A stretch of DNA of 64,000 nt, taken from Paludibacter jiangxiensis. GTDB lineage: Bacteria; Bacteroidota; Bacteroidia; Bacteroidales; Paludibacteraceae. Positions within the stretch are counted from its first letter, which is position 1. Each line of letters begins with the position of its first letter. The position numbers and the translations under genes are program-made. This document shows, in pieces, positions 16,541-25,031 of this stretch. Location of the stretch: contig NZ_BDCR01000004.1 of NCBI RefSeq assembly GCF_001618385.1, positions 558,001 through 622,000 on the forward strand. Reading direction: 5' to 3'. Below the pieces are notes generated by a model, which saw only the letters and a program-made list of their open reading frames with translations, was not told where the DNA came from and made no database searches.

Positions 16541-17752
16541 TTAATAAAAAAGAACCGTCACCTTAATCGGATTTTGTAGTTCCTGATTCCATTTTTTTAC
16601 ATAATCAAAGAAGTTTTTTGACTGTTTAAAACCACCTTCCTCCTGCTCCCAAGCCGAGGTAATATGGTATGTAAAGTCCCTTCCTTCAAGCAAGAGTAAT
16701 AAATTATCTTTGTCCTGAGTTGACTCTTTTAATGTTGCAAGAGGAACAGACACTGCCAATCCTACAGTTTGAGGTTTAGTTCTCGGATTGTCTGTCACAG
16801 GATACTGCAGACCAGTTCCCCATATAGCCACAGCTCCTTTTGCGTCTGTCATTTTCTCCGAAGCATCAAAAAATGTTTGAACACCTGTACACAACGTTGT
16901 TGGTAGATTTTGCATAACCTGCACCTCTATATCCCGGTGATCCGCATAAATAATATAGCGTTGTTTAAGGTCAATAGATTTGCCCTGATACTGCCATCCA
17001 TCGGCTTCCATTTCAATTATTGAACGCACAGGACCACTCACGACAACACGGCCTGTACGATTGCTCACAGGAGAAATATGAGTCGCTTTTGCACCATCCC
17101 ATCCTTTCAGGGTTCCACAACCGGCTGTAGCTTTTACCCACAGTATATCATCTCCATAGCCTTCAGCAATTTGCTTGTCGGTAGGATACCATTTTGTATC
17201 CATCAATTCAAGACGATGCTTTTTCTTTCCATACAAATCAACAGTCTGTTTTTCGTCAAAATATAGTCTATAGGCCATATATTCCGACTCAAAAGCAGGT
17301 CCATGATGGTGCAAACTTTGATATAGATTCCCTGTCGTTGATGATTCTTCAATAGTTGGAACTATCGTTTTGGTCTGTTTATCTTTTCTCCACATTTGAG
17401 CATGTGTTTTCTCTTTAAATTGCTTATAAAGAGAACTATCTGCGGCAACTTTCACCGATACTGTTATTTTTTGCTTTGGTTGCAAATTGACCAGAAAGGC
17501 CAATTCATCAGCAGAGCCATCACGGTTCAGGTCATCTAACTGAGACGGTACTTGCTTTTTATTCACAACAACTGCAGCAGATACAACTTTTGCTCCGCTT
17601 TTCGCACTTAATTTACTGACAGGCACAACTACAGGAACATTGTTTTGCGCCCATACTGATGGATTTTCTATAGTCACACGAACTATAGATACTGCATGGA
17701 TACTTACGGCACACATTAAAGCACCAAGCAGCAGAATCGAATTTTTCTTCAT
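16541..17752 (-). CDS. Exported DUF4861 family protein
   Basis: A 403-residue protein with an N-terminal signal peptide (MKKNSILLLGALMCAVSIHA). Its body matches DUF4861: an N-terminal beta domain with NDLNRDGSADELAFLV-like text (here DDLNRDGSADELAFLV), then ESEYMAYRLYFD, DLYGKK and GYGDDILWVKATAGCGTLKGW. DUF4861 proteins occur in polysaccharide utilisation loci of Bacteroidota and are presumed to act on or bind glycans in the periplasm; the activity is not settled from sequence. Here it stands outside a PUL, 9 bp after the bifunctional nuclease gene, so the two may share a transcript. Confidence 0.8.
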   Translation of the reverse strand: MKKNSILLLGALMCAVSIHAVSIVRVTIENPSVWAQNNVPVVVPVSKLSAKSGAKVVSAAVVVNKKQVPSQLDDLNRDGSADELAFLVNLQPKQKITVSVKVAADSSLYKQFKEKTHAQMWRKDKQTKTIVPTIEESSTTGNLYQSLHHHGPAFESEYMAYRLYFDEKQTVDLYGKKKHRLELMDTKWYPTDKQIAEGYGDDILWVKATAGCGTLKGWDGAKATHISPVSNRTGRVVVSGPVRSIIEMEADGWQYQGKSIDLKQRYIIYADHRDIEVQVMQNLPTTLCTGVQTFFDASEKMTDAKGAVAIWGTGLQYPVTDNPRTKPQTVGLAVSVPLATLKESTQDKDNLLLLLEGRDFTYHITSAWEQEEGGFKQSKNFFDYVKKWNQELQNPIKVTVLFY

Positions 17753-17761
17753 TACTAAATT

Positions 17762-18352
17762 TTATTGATTGGAATCTTTAGGATTTCTTTTGCGGTTTAT
17801 TTCGTCCCGAAGACGGGCAGCTTCTTCATACTGTTCGTTGGCAATAGCATGTTGCAAGCGTTTTTCGAGCTCTTCAAGCGATGGCTCCTCATAAACTGCC
17901 TGATCAGCCTCTTCTGCTACTTCCGCTTCTTTTTCTTCTTCATCCAACGATATGGAATATTGATCGAACAAATCCTGCTCGATGAATATGGGACACGATG
18001 CTCTTATTGCCAAAGCAACGGCATCGGATGTTCTGGCGTCAACAACAAGAGTCTTTTCATTACTCAGAAGAAGAAGCTCCGAATGAAATATACCTTTTTC
18101 AAAATGGTGAATATTTACCTCCACCAATTCAATCTTAAATCCGGATAACGCATTCAACATCAAGTCATGAGTCATTGGACGTGGGGTTTTTATATTTTGC
18201 AATTGCAATGCTATAGATTCCGCCTCTGCATGTCCTATAATCACTGTAATACGACGTTTGCGGCTCTCATCTCCCAAGACCAACGCATAAGTATTGTATT
18301 GCGTTTTACTGCTTATAAGACCTTGAATAGTTAATTTAACGCGTGAACTCAT
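17762..18352 (-). CDS. Bifunctional nuclease (BFN/DUF151) domain protein with UvrB/UvrC motif
   Basis: The start at 18352 (MSSRVKLTIQGLISSKTQ) gives 196 residues; a longer reading to 18478 runs through the argG terminator and is rejected. Residues 1-140 form the BFN domain (YALVLGDESRKRRITVIIGH, LVVDARTSDAVALAIRASCP). An acidic linker leads to a UVR motif at the C-terminus (LQHAIANEQYEEAARLRDEI). BFN proteins show DNase/RNase activity in plants and archaea; the bacterial role is not settled. A -7 box (TATGTTTG, minus, 18374-18381) precedes it. Confidence 0.85.
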   Translation of the reverse strand: MSSRVKLTIQGLISSKTQYNTYALVLGDESRKRRITVIIGHAEAESIALQLQNIKTPRPMTHDLMLNALSGFKIELVEVNIHHFEKGIFHSELLLLSNEKTLVVDARTSDAVALAIRASCPIFIEQDLFDQYSISLDEEEKEAEVAEEADQAVYEEPSLEELEKRLQHAIANEQYEEAARLRDEINRKRNPKDSNQ

Positions 18353-18436
18353 AATTGAATTATTAAGTTTAAGCAAACATACTATTTTTTTCGTTGAGTT
18401 CTTATCCCAGACTAACGATTTTATCGTTTTGACAAA

Positions 18437-18474
18437 AAAAATCAGCAGTTTTCCTGGAAAAGCTGCTGATTTTT
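18437..18474 (-). terminator. Intrinsic terminator of argG
   Basis: A 12-bp perfect stem (AAAAATCAGCAG at 18437-18448 with CTGCTGATTTTT at 18463-18474), extended inside by TTTTCC/GGAAAA. The minus-strand copy ends in a T-run just past the argG stop. Confidence 0.75.
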
Positions 18475-18493
18475 GCACGAATTTTCTGAGTTA

Positions 18494-19693
18494 TTATTTT
18501 TCGTTTCTTTTTTGTACGTTATAATAAATCTTCATTTGGTTGGCAAGAATCTTGGTAAAACCTTTTACATCATCAGCTGACCATGCACGATTTACTTCGC
18601 CATATTCTCCAAAATCCGTTTTCATAAGGTCAAACGAGCTTTCAACACCTATCAATGTATAACTGTAAGGACGCAGCTGTATTTTGACAGTGCCGGTTAC
18701 ATTTTGCTGGGTGCTTTCCAAAAACTGCTCCATGTCACGCATTACCGGCTCAAGGTATTGAGCTTCATGCAGGAACATGCCGTACCAGGTGCCCAACTGA
18801 TCTTTCCAATATTGTTGCCATTTGGTCAGAGTGTGCTTTTCCAGCATTTTATGAGCATTAATGATCAAAAGCGCACCCGCTGCTTCAAACCCCACGCGTC
18901 CTTTAATACCGATAATTGTATCTCCGATGTGCATGTCACGACCAATTCCATATGCTGCTCCGGCGGTTTCAACAGCACGAATAGCTTCGATTTTATCCTC
19001 GAAAGTCACTCCGTTTACACCACAAATTTCGCCTTTTTTGAAATCAATCGTCAGTAATTCACCATCGTTCTTTGTAATCTGACTTGGATAAGCTTCTTCA
19101 GGCAAGGTTTGATCCGATTTTAATGTTTCCTTACCTCCTACGCTGGTTCCCCATAAACCTTTGTTTATAGAGTATTCCATCTTTGTAAAATCTGCCTCAT
19201 AACCGTGATCTTTCAGATAATTAATCTCATATTCACGGGTAAGGGTCATATCGCGAGTCGGAGTAATAATTTCAATTTCAGGGGCTAAAACCTGAAATGT
19301 AAGGTCAAAACGAACCTGATCGTTACCTGCACCGGTACTTCCGTGTGCTACATATTTAGCTCCAATTTTCTTTGCATATTCAATAATTGCAATTGCCTGA
19401 AAAATGCGCTCAGAACTTACCGAAATAGGATATGTACCATTACGAAGTACATTCCCGAACACCATATATTTGATGCTCTTTTCATAATATTCCTTGGTAA
19501 CATCAAGCGTAGCATGAGTAGCTGCTCCAAGTTTAAAGGCACGTTCCTCAATAGTTTTCAGTTCCTTTTCAGAAAAACCTCCTGTATTTGCAATCGCAGT
19601 GTGAACTTCATAACCTTTTTCTACCGATAAATACTTGGCACAAAAGGAAGTATCCAAACCACCACTAAATGCCAAAACAACTTTTTCTTTCAT
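18494..19693 (-). CDS. argG: Argininosuccinate synthase
   Basis: ArgG condenses citrulline and aspartate with ATP to argininosuccinate, the penultimate step of arginine synthesis. The 399-residue protein has the PP-loop AFSGGLDTS (residues 8-16), HGSTGAGNDQVRF (citrulline/aspartate site) and EYSINKGLWGTSVGG. It lies downstream of a GNAT enzyme and argR on the same strand, forming an arginine gene group. Confidence 0.97.
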   Translation of the reverse strand: MKEKVVLAFSGGLDTSFCAKYLSVEKGYEVHTAIANTGGFSEKELKTIEERAFKLGAATHATLDVTKEYYEKSIKYMVFGNVLRNGTYPISVSSERIFQAIAIIEYAKKIGAKYVAHGSTGAGNDQVRFDLTFQVLAPEIEIITPTRDMTLTREYEINYLKDHGYEADFTKMEYSINKGLWGTSVGGKETLKSDQTLPEEAYPSQITKNDGELLTIDFKKGEICGVNGVTFEDKIEAIRAVETAGAAYGIGRDMHIGDTIIGIKGRVGFEAAGALLIINAHKMLEKHTLTKWQQYWKDQLGTWYGMFLHEAQYLEPVMRDMEQFLESTQQNVTGTVKIQLRPYSYTLIGVESSFDLMKTDFGEYGEVNRAWSADDVKGFTKILANQMKIYYNVQKRNEK

Positions 19694-19829
19694 TTGTTTA
19701 TAATTTATTTTTTAACGGTCAAATGGAACTCCATGTTACAACATTAACATCTTGTTGGATATGCTTGAAACACGAGCGTTTCATTATAGTAATATTTTTA
19801 TCGTATATTCGAAAGCGAAGGATAGTTCG

Positions 19830-20486
19830 TTATTCTTTTGTTTTTACGTTCACCACCTTCTTGTCGGCCTTCTTTTTGGGCTTTGGAAAAAGCTGAGAGA
19901 ACACTTTTTTCCATGCACTTTGCGTTTTCTTTTCTGTTGCATGCTCTTCCGGATCATACAGCATACCTGTACACAAGCACATTTTATAGTTATTGCGCTT
20001 CAGGATATCAAAATTCACGCAAGCTTCACAACCTTTCCAAAAGGCTTCGTCATGGGTGAGTTCTGAAAAAGTCACAGGTCTGTAACCCAATTCGGAATTG
20101 ATTTTCATAACCGCCAGTCCTGTTGTTAATCCAAACAATTTTGCATTTGGAAATTTTTCTCTCGACAAGTCAAACGATTTTTTCTTAATCGCTTTTGCCA
20201 ATCCCTGTCCCCTGAATTTTTCAACAACAATAAGACCTGAATTAGCGACAAATTGCTTATCGCCCCAACTTTCGATGTAGCAAAAACCTGCAAACTCACC
20301 ATCTTCGGTTAATGCAATTATAGCTTTTCCTTCCAATATCTTCTTTTCAATATATTCGGGCGAACGCTTAGCAATACCGGTTCCTCTTTTTGCGGCTGCT
20401 GCACTAATAGTATCCAATATAGTATTTACATACTCTAAATGGCTTTCATTGGCAACCACAATTTCAACTTTTGCTCCTTCTGACAT
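19830..20486 (-). CDS. GNAT acyltransferase, probable N-acylglutamate synthase of arginine synthesis
   Basis: The 218-residue protein is a GNAT enzyme with an acyl-CoA loop RGQGLAKAIKKKSF (about residues 92-105) and a Cys-rich C-terminal segment (CEACVNFDILKRNNYKMCLC). It sits between argR and argG. In Bacteroides, which makes arginine through N-succinyl intermediates and lacks classical ArgA/ArgJ, a GNAT gene in this place has been linked genetically to the first step (N-succinylglutamate synthase). By position and family the same role is likely here. The C-terminal 40 residues are Lys-rich and probably disordered. Confidence 0.7.
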   Translation of the reverse strand: MSEGAKVEIVVANESHLEYVNTILDTISAAAAKRGTGIAKRSPEYIEKKILEGKAIIALTEDGEFAGFCYIESWGDKQFVANSGLIVVEKFRGQGLAKAIKKKSFDLSREKFPNAKLFGLTTGLAVMKINSELGYRPVTFSELTHDEAFWKGCEACVNFDILKRNNYKMCLCTGMLYDPEEHATEKKTQSAWKKVFSQLFPKPKKKADKKVVNVKTKE

Positions 20487-20573
20487 TTTGTATTTTACAT
20501 TTATAGGAATGAAACTTGATAATAACTCAGGCAGCTACAAACTGCCCTCTGTTTTTCAATGAACATTTGCTTT

Positions 20574-21059
20574 TTACGTCGTTTTTTCTGCTTTTATTTC
20601 AGGAAAAAGCTCTGACAATAGGGAAAGCACTTCTCGTCTGGATGATTTCTCATTAAGAGCCAGAAAAATGGTATCGTCACCCGCAATAGTTCCCAAAATC
20701 CGGTTGTCTGCATAATTATCAATACTCCAAGCCAAAGCACTGGCAAAACCGGGACTTGTTTTTATCACTCCCATTGTACCTGTAAAGTCAATAGAAAGGA
20801 TGCCTCCGGGAATACGGCTTGTTGATTTTGTATTACTTTTTGCGCGGCCATACTCAACCACTTTACTCGAAAGAGAGTAACGGTAACCACTTACAGTCGG
20901 AATTTTTGCAACTTTCAGCTGCTTCAAATCACGGGACAACGTGGCCTGAGTCAAATCGAAACCACTTGTTTTCAACACATTCAGCAATTCATCCTGACTG
21001 CTGATATTGAAAGAAACGATAATCTCCTTGATTTTGTCTAAACGGTCTTTCTTTCCCAT
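20574..21059 (-). CDS. argR: Arginine repressor ArgR
   Basis: A 161-residue winged-helix repressor of arginine genes. The N-terminal DNA-binding domain contains the recognition helix segment DLTQATLSRDLKQL (about 36-49). The C-terminal domain has the arginine-binding, hexamer-forming motif GTIAGDDTIFLAL. A perfect ARG box core directly abuts its start codon (21062-21075), so it very likely represses itself. It heads the group argR-GNAT-argG. Confidence 0.95.
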   Translation of the reverse strand: MGKKDRLDKIKEIIVSFNISSQDELLNVLKTSGFDLTQATLSRDLKQLKVAKIPTVSGYRYSLSSKVVEYGRAKSNTKSTSRIPGGILSIDFTGTMGVIKTSPGFASALAWSIDNYADNRILGTIAGDDTIFLALNEKSSRREVLSLLSELFPEIKAEKTT

Positions 21060-21061
21060 TG

Positions 21062-21075
21062 TGAATTTTTATTCA
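21062..21075 (-). promoter_or_regulatory. ARG box (ArgR operator)
   Basis: TGAAT-TTTT-ATTCA is a perfect match to the symmetric ArgR half-sites (TGAATWWWWATTCA). It lies 2 bp before the argR ATG and downstream of the argR promoter, so bound ArgR would block transcription. Confidence 0.8.
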
Positions 21076-21085
21076 TTTATGGGCG

Positions 21086-21116
21086 CAAATTTATACATAA
21101 AAAACGAGCAAAGCAA
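21086..21116 (-). promoter_or_regulatory. Bacteroidetes-type promoter of argR
   Basis: The minus strand has TTG (21114-21116), 20 bp, and TAAATTTG (21086-21093). The start of transcription would fall at the ARG box. Confidence 0.65.
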
Positions 21117-21203
21117 GTCCATTTATATGTTTCAAACAACATTTTGCAAAGTTTTACAATTGACCTGTTTTTCCACATAAATGAAAAAATATAGTTCTAT
21201 GTA

Positions 21204-21234
21204 TTGCAATGTACTATTTTTTGCATTATCTTTG
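21204..21234 (+). promoter_or_regulatory. Bacteroidetes-type promoter of the PadR/PspC unit
   Basis: TTG (21204-21206), 20 bp, then TATCTTTG (21227-21234), about 68 bp before the PadR start codon. Confidence 0.7.
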
Positions 21235-21302
21235 TACTGTAAAAAGAAATCAACGGAGACACATATCACTTTATTCGATTAAAAATCAAACATTAGAACA
21301 AC

Positions 21303-21638
21303 ATGAACGCAGATAATGTAAAATCTCAAATGAGAAAAGGCATTCTTGAATATTGCATTCTGTTAATTCTGGACAAAAAGCCATCATATGCTTCAGACAT
21401 TATCACAGCACTCAAAGAAGCCAAAATCATTGTAGTTGAAGGAACCCTTTATCCGTTACTCACGCGATTAAAGAATAGTGATCTGCTAGCTTATCAGTGG
21501 GAAGAATCCACGCAGGGGCCTCCCCGAAAATATTACTCACTAACAGAAAAAGGAGAACTATTCTTACTGGAACTGGAAAAAGCATGGGACGAACTATCCG
21601 AAACAATTGAGGCCATCCGTAACAATGCGAACGACTAA
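21303..21638 (+). CDS. PadR family transcriptional regulator
   Basis: A 111-residue winged-helix regulator of the short PadR subfamily: MRKGILEYCILLILDKKPSYASDII, then the PadR signature EGTLYPLLTRLKNSDLL and the wing PPRKYYSLTEKG. It has no ligand-binding extension. In Bacteroidota this gene commonly precedes a PspC-domain membrane protein, as here (74 bp gap), and probably regulates that unit and itself. Confidence 0.9.
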   Translation: MNADNVKSQMRKGILEYCILLILDKKPSYASDIITALKEAKIIVVEGTLYPLLTRLKNSDLLAYQWEESTQGPPRKYYSLTEKGELFLLELEKAWDELSETIEAIRNNAND

Positions 21639-21711
21639 AGAATATTTTATCAACACAAGAATTAATTTTGCATATATAAAAAGTCAGCAAGACTAAAAAA
21701 CTACCGCCATT

Positions 21712-22836
21712 ATGAAAAAGACAATTTCTATCAATCTGAACTGTACTGTTTTCCAAATTGATGAGGATGCATATCAGGCTTTAAGTGAATATCTTGATGC
21801 TGTATCCAAGCACTTACAGGAAGAAAACGGACAGTCGGAAATTATGACTGACATTGAAGCCAGAATTGCCGAGCTCTTTACAGAACGGCTCAATAAATCA
21901 GGACAAGTGGTTACCATCGAACTCGTCAATGATATAATTGGGATAATGGGACGCCCTTCCGATTATGGAGAAGAAGAACCCGGAACGGAAGAAAAGAAAG
22001 AGTCAACTTCGACTTATTATCATTCATCCTCGAAACGCATTTACCGGGATCCCGAAAAAGCACTTTTAGGCGGTGTTTTAAGCGGATTTTCCATATACTT
22101 AGGAATTGATGTGGTATGGTTGAGAATTATTTTTGCTCTATTGGTTATTTTCGGAGTTGGAACCGTTATTCCTATCTATCTTGTCCTTTGGATTGTTATC
22201 CCCAAAGCAGAAACCACTGCTCAACGCATGGAGATGCAAGGCATTGATGTTACAATTGAAAACATAAAAGCTGAAGCCAACAAGGTAAAAGAACGGTTTC
22301 AGGATTATGTGAAACCCGAGAATATTGATAAAAAAAAAGAGCAAATCAAAGCTGAAGCCTACCGTGTAAAAGACAATGTTGAAGGATACGTACGATCAAA
22401 CGAATTTCAGCACGGAGTTCAAGAGGTCGGTTCAACAGCAAACCGTGTTGCCCGGGGATTTTTCAAAGGCTTATTTGCTTTCATCGCAGGAGTTGTTGGC
22501 CTTACTGGTGCCATCATAGTTATGGGGCTGGTGATTGCATTAATACTCTCGCTTATTGAACCATCATGGTTTTTTGTCCATTTCCCGAATGAGGCTGTCA
22601 GTGCATGTTTTCTGAGTACCGGCAACATTGCTATGGTGCTTGTGGCTCTTCTGGTTTTAATCGGAGTCCCTGTCTACATGCTATTTTACATTGCCATAAA
22701 AGTGCTATCGGGCGACGCACATCTATCTTCTACTTCAAAATGGGTAGCTCTGTTGCTTTGGTTGGCCGGTCTGTTTTTATTGGTAAGCCTCAGTTCTCAA
22801 TTTGCATATCTGCACTGGTTTACCGACTTACTGTAA
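21712..22836 (+). CDS. PspC domain membrane protein
   Basis: A 374-residue membrane protein. Residues 1-85 form a cytosolic domain (MKKTISINLNCTVFQIDEDA) with a GMGRPSDYGE-like end (here IMGRPSDYGE) typical of Bacteroidota PspC proteins. The PspC domain is at about 105-165 (KRIYRDPEKALLGGVLSGFS, then two membrane segments). Later come a charged helical region and at least three more membrane segments. Together with PadR it is probably an envelope-stress module. Confidence 0.85.
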   Translation: MKKTISINLNCTVFQIDEDAYQALSEYLDAVSKHLQEENGQSEIMTDIEARIAELFTERLNKSGQVVTIELVNDIIGIMGRPSDYGEEEPGTEEKKESTSTYYHSSSKRIYRDPEKALLGGVLSGFSIYLGIDVVWLRIIFALLVIFGVGTVIPIYLVLWIVIPKAETTAQRMEMQGIDVTIENIKAEANKVKERFQDYVKPENIDKKKEQIKAEAYRVKDNVEGYVRSNEFQHGVQEVGSTANRVARGFFKGLFAFIAGVVGLTGAIIVMGLVIALILSLIEPSWFFVHFPNEAVSACFLSTGNIAMVLVALLVLIGVPVYMLFYIAIKVLSGDAHLSSTSKWVALLLWLAGLFLLVSLSSQFAYLHWFTDLL

Positions 22837-22847
22837 AACACACTTTT

Positions 22848-22899
22848 AATCTCTTGCAACAATGCTATAAACGATCAATGAGCATTGTTGCAAGAGATT
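22848..22899 (+). terminator. Terminator of the PadR/PspC unit
   Basis: A 19-bp perfect inverted repeat (22848-22866 with 22881-22899) with a 14-base loop starts 11 bp after the PspC stop; a T-rich stretch follows. Confidence 0.75.
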
Positions 22900-22971
22900 T
22901 ATCTTTATAAATCAATTTGGATAGCACGTTACGCTCAAAGGCCGAATTGAAATTGCAAACTATTTAAGCAA

Positions 22972-23002
22972 TTGCTTTCCCGTCAAAAAATCGCTATTTT
23001 TG
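22972..23002 (+). promoter_or_regulatory. Bacteroidetes-type promoter of trmD
   Basis: TTG (22972-22974), 20 bp, TATTTTTG (22995-23002), only about 10 bp upstream of the expected leader and 17 bp before the trmD ATG. It would also serve the DUF1294 gene and argC. Confidence 0.7.
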
Positions 23003-23018
23003 CATCAAAATTGCAGAT

Positions 23019-23699
23019 ATGCGCATTGATATTATCACAGTCCTTCCCGAATTATTAGAAAGTCCTCTGAATCATTCTATTGTAAAACGTGCCCAAGACA
23101 ACGGTTTAGTTGAAATTGTGGTACATAACCTGCGTGATTATTCGCAGGATAAGAAGCATCACCGTGTGGATGATTATGCATTTGGCGGAGGAGCCGGAAT
23201 GGTAATGCAGGTGGAGCCGATTTTCAGAGCAATCACAGCACTAAAGGAAGAACGCGACTACGCCGAGATAATTTACACTTCGCCGGATGGGGAAAAATTT
23301 GCGCAACCACTGGCCAACAGGCTTTCGATGGGAGGCGATTTACTCATCTTGTGCGGACACTATAAAGGCATTGATCAACGCGTAAGAGATCACCTGATTA
23401 CCAAAGAAATATCCATCGGAGACTATGTATTAACGGGTGGCGAATTGGCAGCTGCGGTGATGACCGACGCTATCGTTCGCTTAATTCCAGGCGCTATCGG
23501 AGACGAACAATCTGCCCTTTCTGATTCATTTCAGGACAACTTACTGGCGCCACCGGTTTATACAAGGCCAGCTGACTTTAATGGCTGGAAAGTGCCGGAA
23601 ATTCTGCTGTCGGGACATGAAAGAAAGATTCATGAATGGCAATTTCAACAGTCCATGGAAAGAACTAAACGCCTCAGACCGGATCTACTCAACGACTAA
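23019..23699 (+). CDS. trmD: tRNA (guanine-37-N1)-methyltransferase TrmD
   Basis: TrmD methylates G37 next to the anticodon with SAM and prevents frameshifting. The 226 residues form a trefoil-knot SPOUT enzyme: [33 protein letters not shown] and [16 protein letters not shown], which build the SAM pocket. The stop codon overlaps the next ATG by one base (TAATG), so translation is coupled to the DUF1294 gene. Confidence 0.97.
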   Translation: MRIDIITVLPELLESPLNHSIVKRAQDNGLVEIVVHNLRDYSQDKKHHRVDDYAFGGGAGMVMQVEPIFRAITALKEERDYAEIIYTSPDGEKFAQPLANRLSMGGDLLILCGHYKGIDQRVRDHLITKEISIGDYVLTGGELAAAVMTDAIVRLIPGAIGDEQSALSDSFQDNLLAPPVYTRPADFNGWKVPEILLSGHERKIHEWQFQQSMERTKRLRPDLLND

Positions 23700-23980
23700 T
23701 GAGTCAATATGTTATTCTATATTTAGGGGTCGTCAATGTGCTTAGCGGCATTTTGTTTTTCTGGGATAAAAGAGCTGCAAGAAACGGGTTAAGACGTGTT
23801 CCGGAAATCCGGTTACACCTTTTTGAATTAATGGGCGGAGTGTTTATCAACTGGATACTGATGTACACTATTCGTCATAAAAACAAGAAATTCAGCTATT
23901 ACGCCGTTACATATCTCCTACTCTTTCTTTGGATAGCAGTAATAATGTACCGGAAAAATATTTTTTTTATAAACGCATAA
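23699..23980 (+). CDS. DUF1294 small membrane protein
   Basis: A 93-residue protein with three predicted membrane helices and the DUF1294 core DKRAARNGLRRVPEIRLHLF, MGG and RHKNKKFSY. The function of the family is not known. It overlaps trmD by one base and is 10 bp before argC. Confidence 0.85.
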   Translation: MSQYVILYLGVVNVLSGILFFWDKRAARNGLRRVPEIRLHLFELMGGVFINWILMYTIRHKNKKFSYYAVTYLLLFLWIAVIMYRKNIFFINA

Positions 23981-23990
23981 TACCAACACT

Positions 23991-24959
23991 ATGATAAAAA
24001 CTGGAATAATTGGCGGTGCCGGTTACACAGCCGGAGAATTGCTCAGATTACTTATCAATCACCCGGAGGTGGAAATTACGTTTGTGCACAGCGGGAGTAA
24101 TGCAGGAAATAAAATCACGGCTGTACACAGCGGTTTGCTCGGAGAAACCGATCTTGTTTTTACCGATAGTCTGGAATTGTTATCCGCGATCGACCTGCTC
24201 TTTTTCTGCACGGCACACGGTGACACAAAAAAATTCATAGACAGTCATGAATTGCCTGCAAACCTTAGAATCATTGACTTATCAACTGATTACCGGGCAA
24301 AAAGAGATGACCACGATTTTGTGTACGGACTCCCTGAACTTAACCGTGAGGCCATTATCAAAGCTCAACACATCGCCAATCCAGGATGCTTTGCTACTGC
24401 TATTCAGTTGGCTGTATTACCCTTAGCACAAAACGGCTCTTTGAACGAAGTGCATGTGAACGCCATTACGGGTTCTACAGGAGCCGGGGTTAAACCAGGT
24501 TCTACCACACACTTCAGTTGGAGAAACGACAACATTTCAGTTTACAAAGCATTCGAGCACCAACACCTTGCCGAAATAACGCAATCGATAAAGCAATTGC
24601 AATCATCATTTGACGCTCCGATTAACTTTATCCCTGTGCGCGGAGACTTTGCCAGAGGAATCTTTGCTACGGTTTATACAGAATGTGATCTTACTATCGA
24701 AGAAGCGAAAAAATTGTACAGCGATTATTATCTTGGCCATCCGTTTACCATTATTGCTGACAGCAACCCTGATTTGAAACAAGTAATCAACACCAATAAA
24801 TGCGTGTTGTACCTGGAAAAGCATGGCAATAAACTGCTTATCATATCCGTAATCGACAATTTGTTGAAAGGAGCTTCAGGACAGGCTGTCCATAACATGA
24901 ACCTTATTTTCGGGCTTCCCGAAAACACCGGACTTAAGCTCAAACCACTCGCTTTCTGA
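23991..24959 (+). CDS. argC: N-acetyl-gamma-glutamyl-phosphate (or N-succinyl equivalent) reductase
   Basis: ArgC reduces the N-acylglutamyl phosphate to the semialdehyde with NADPH in arginine synthesis. The 322-residue protein has the NADP loop GGAGYTAGELLRLL near the N-terminus and the catalytic Cys133 in NPGCFATA. In Bacteroidota the substrate may be the N-succinyl form. It is transcribed with trmD and DUF1294 and away from the other arg genes; no ARG box is apparent upstream. Confidence 0.95.
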   Translation: MIKTGIIGGAGYTAGELLRLLINHPEVEITFVHSGSNAGNKITAVHSGLLGETDLVFTDSLELLSAIDLLFFCTAHGDTKKFIDSHELPANLRIIDLSTDYRAKRDDHDFVYGLPELNREAIIKAQHIANPGCFATAIQLAVLPLAQNGSLNEVHVNAITGSTGAGVKPGSTTHFSWRNDNISVYKAFEHQHLAEITQSIKQLQSSFDAPINFIPVRGDFARGIFATVYTECDLTIEEAKKLYSDYYLGHPFTIIADSNPDLKQVINTNKCVLYLEKHGNKLLIISVIDNLLKGASGQAVHNMNLIFGLPENTGLKLKPLAF

Positions 24960-24975
24960 TATTGATTATACCACA

Positions 24976-25025
24976 TCAAAACAAACCCCGAAGAAATTTA
25001 GAAAATTCTTCGGGGTTTGTTTTGA
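24976..25025. terminator. Bidirectional terminator between argC and the Ig-like lipoprotein
   Basis: A perfect 20-bp stem (24976-24995 with 25006-25025), with CCCCGAAGAA/TTCTTCGGGG at the top and AAAAC/GTTTT at the base, serves the two convergent genes. Confidence 0.85.
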
Positions 25026-25031
25026 TATCCA

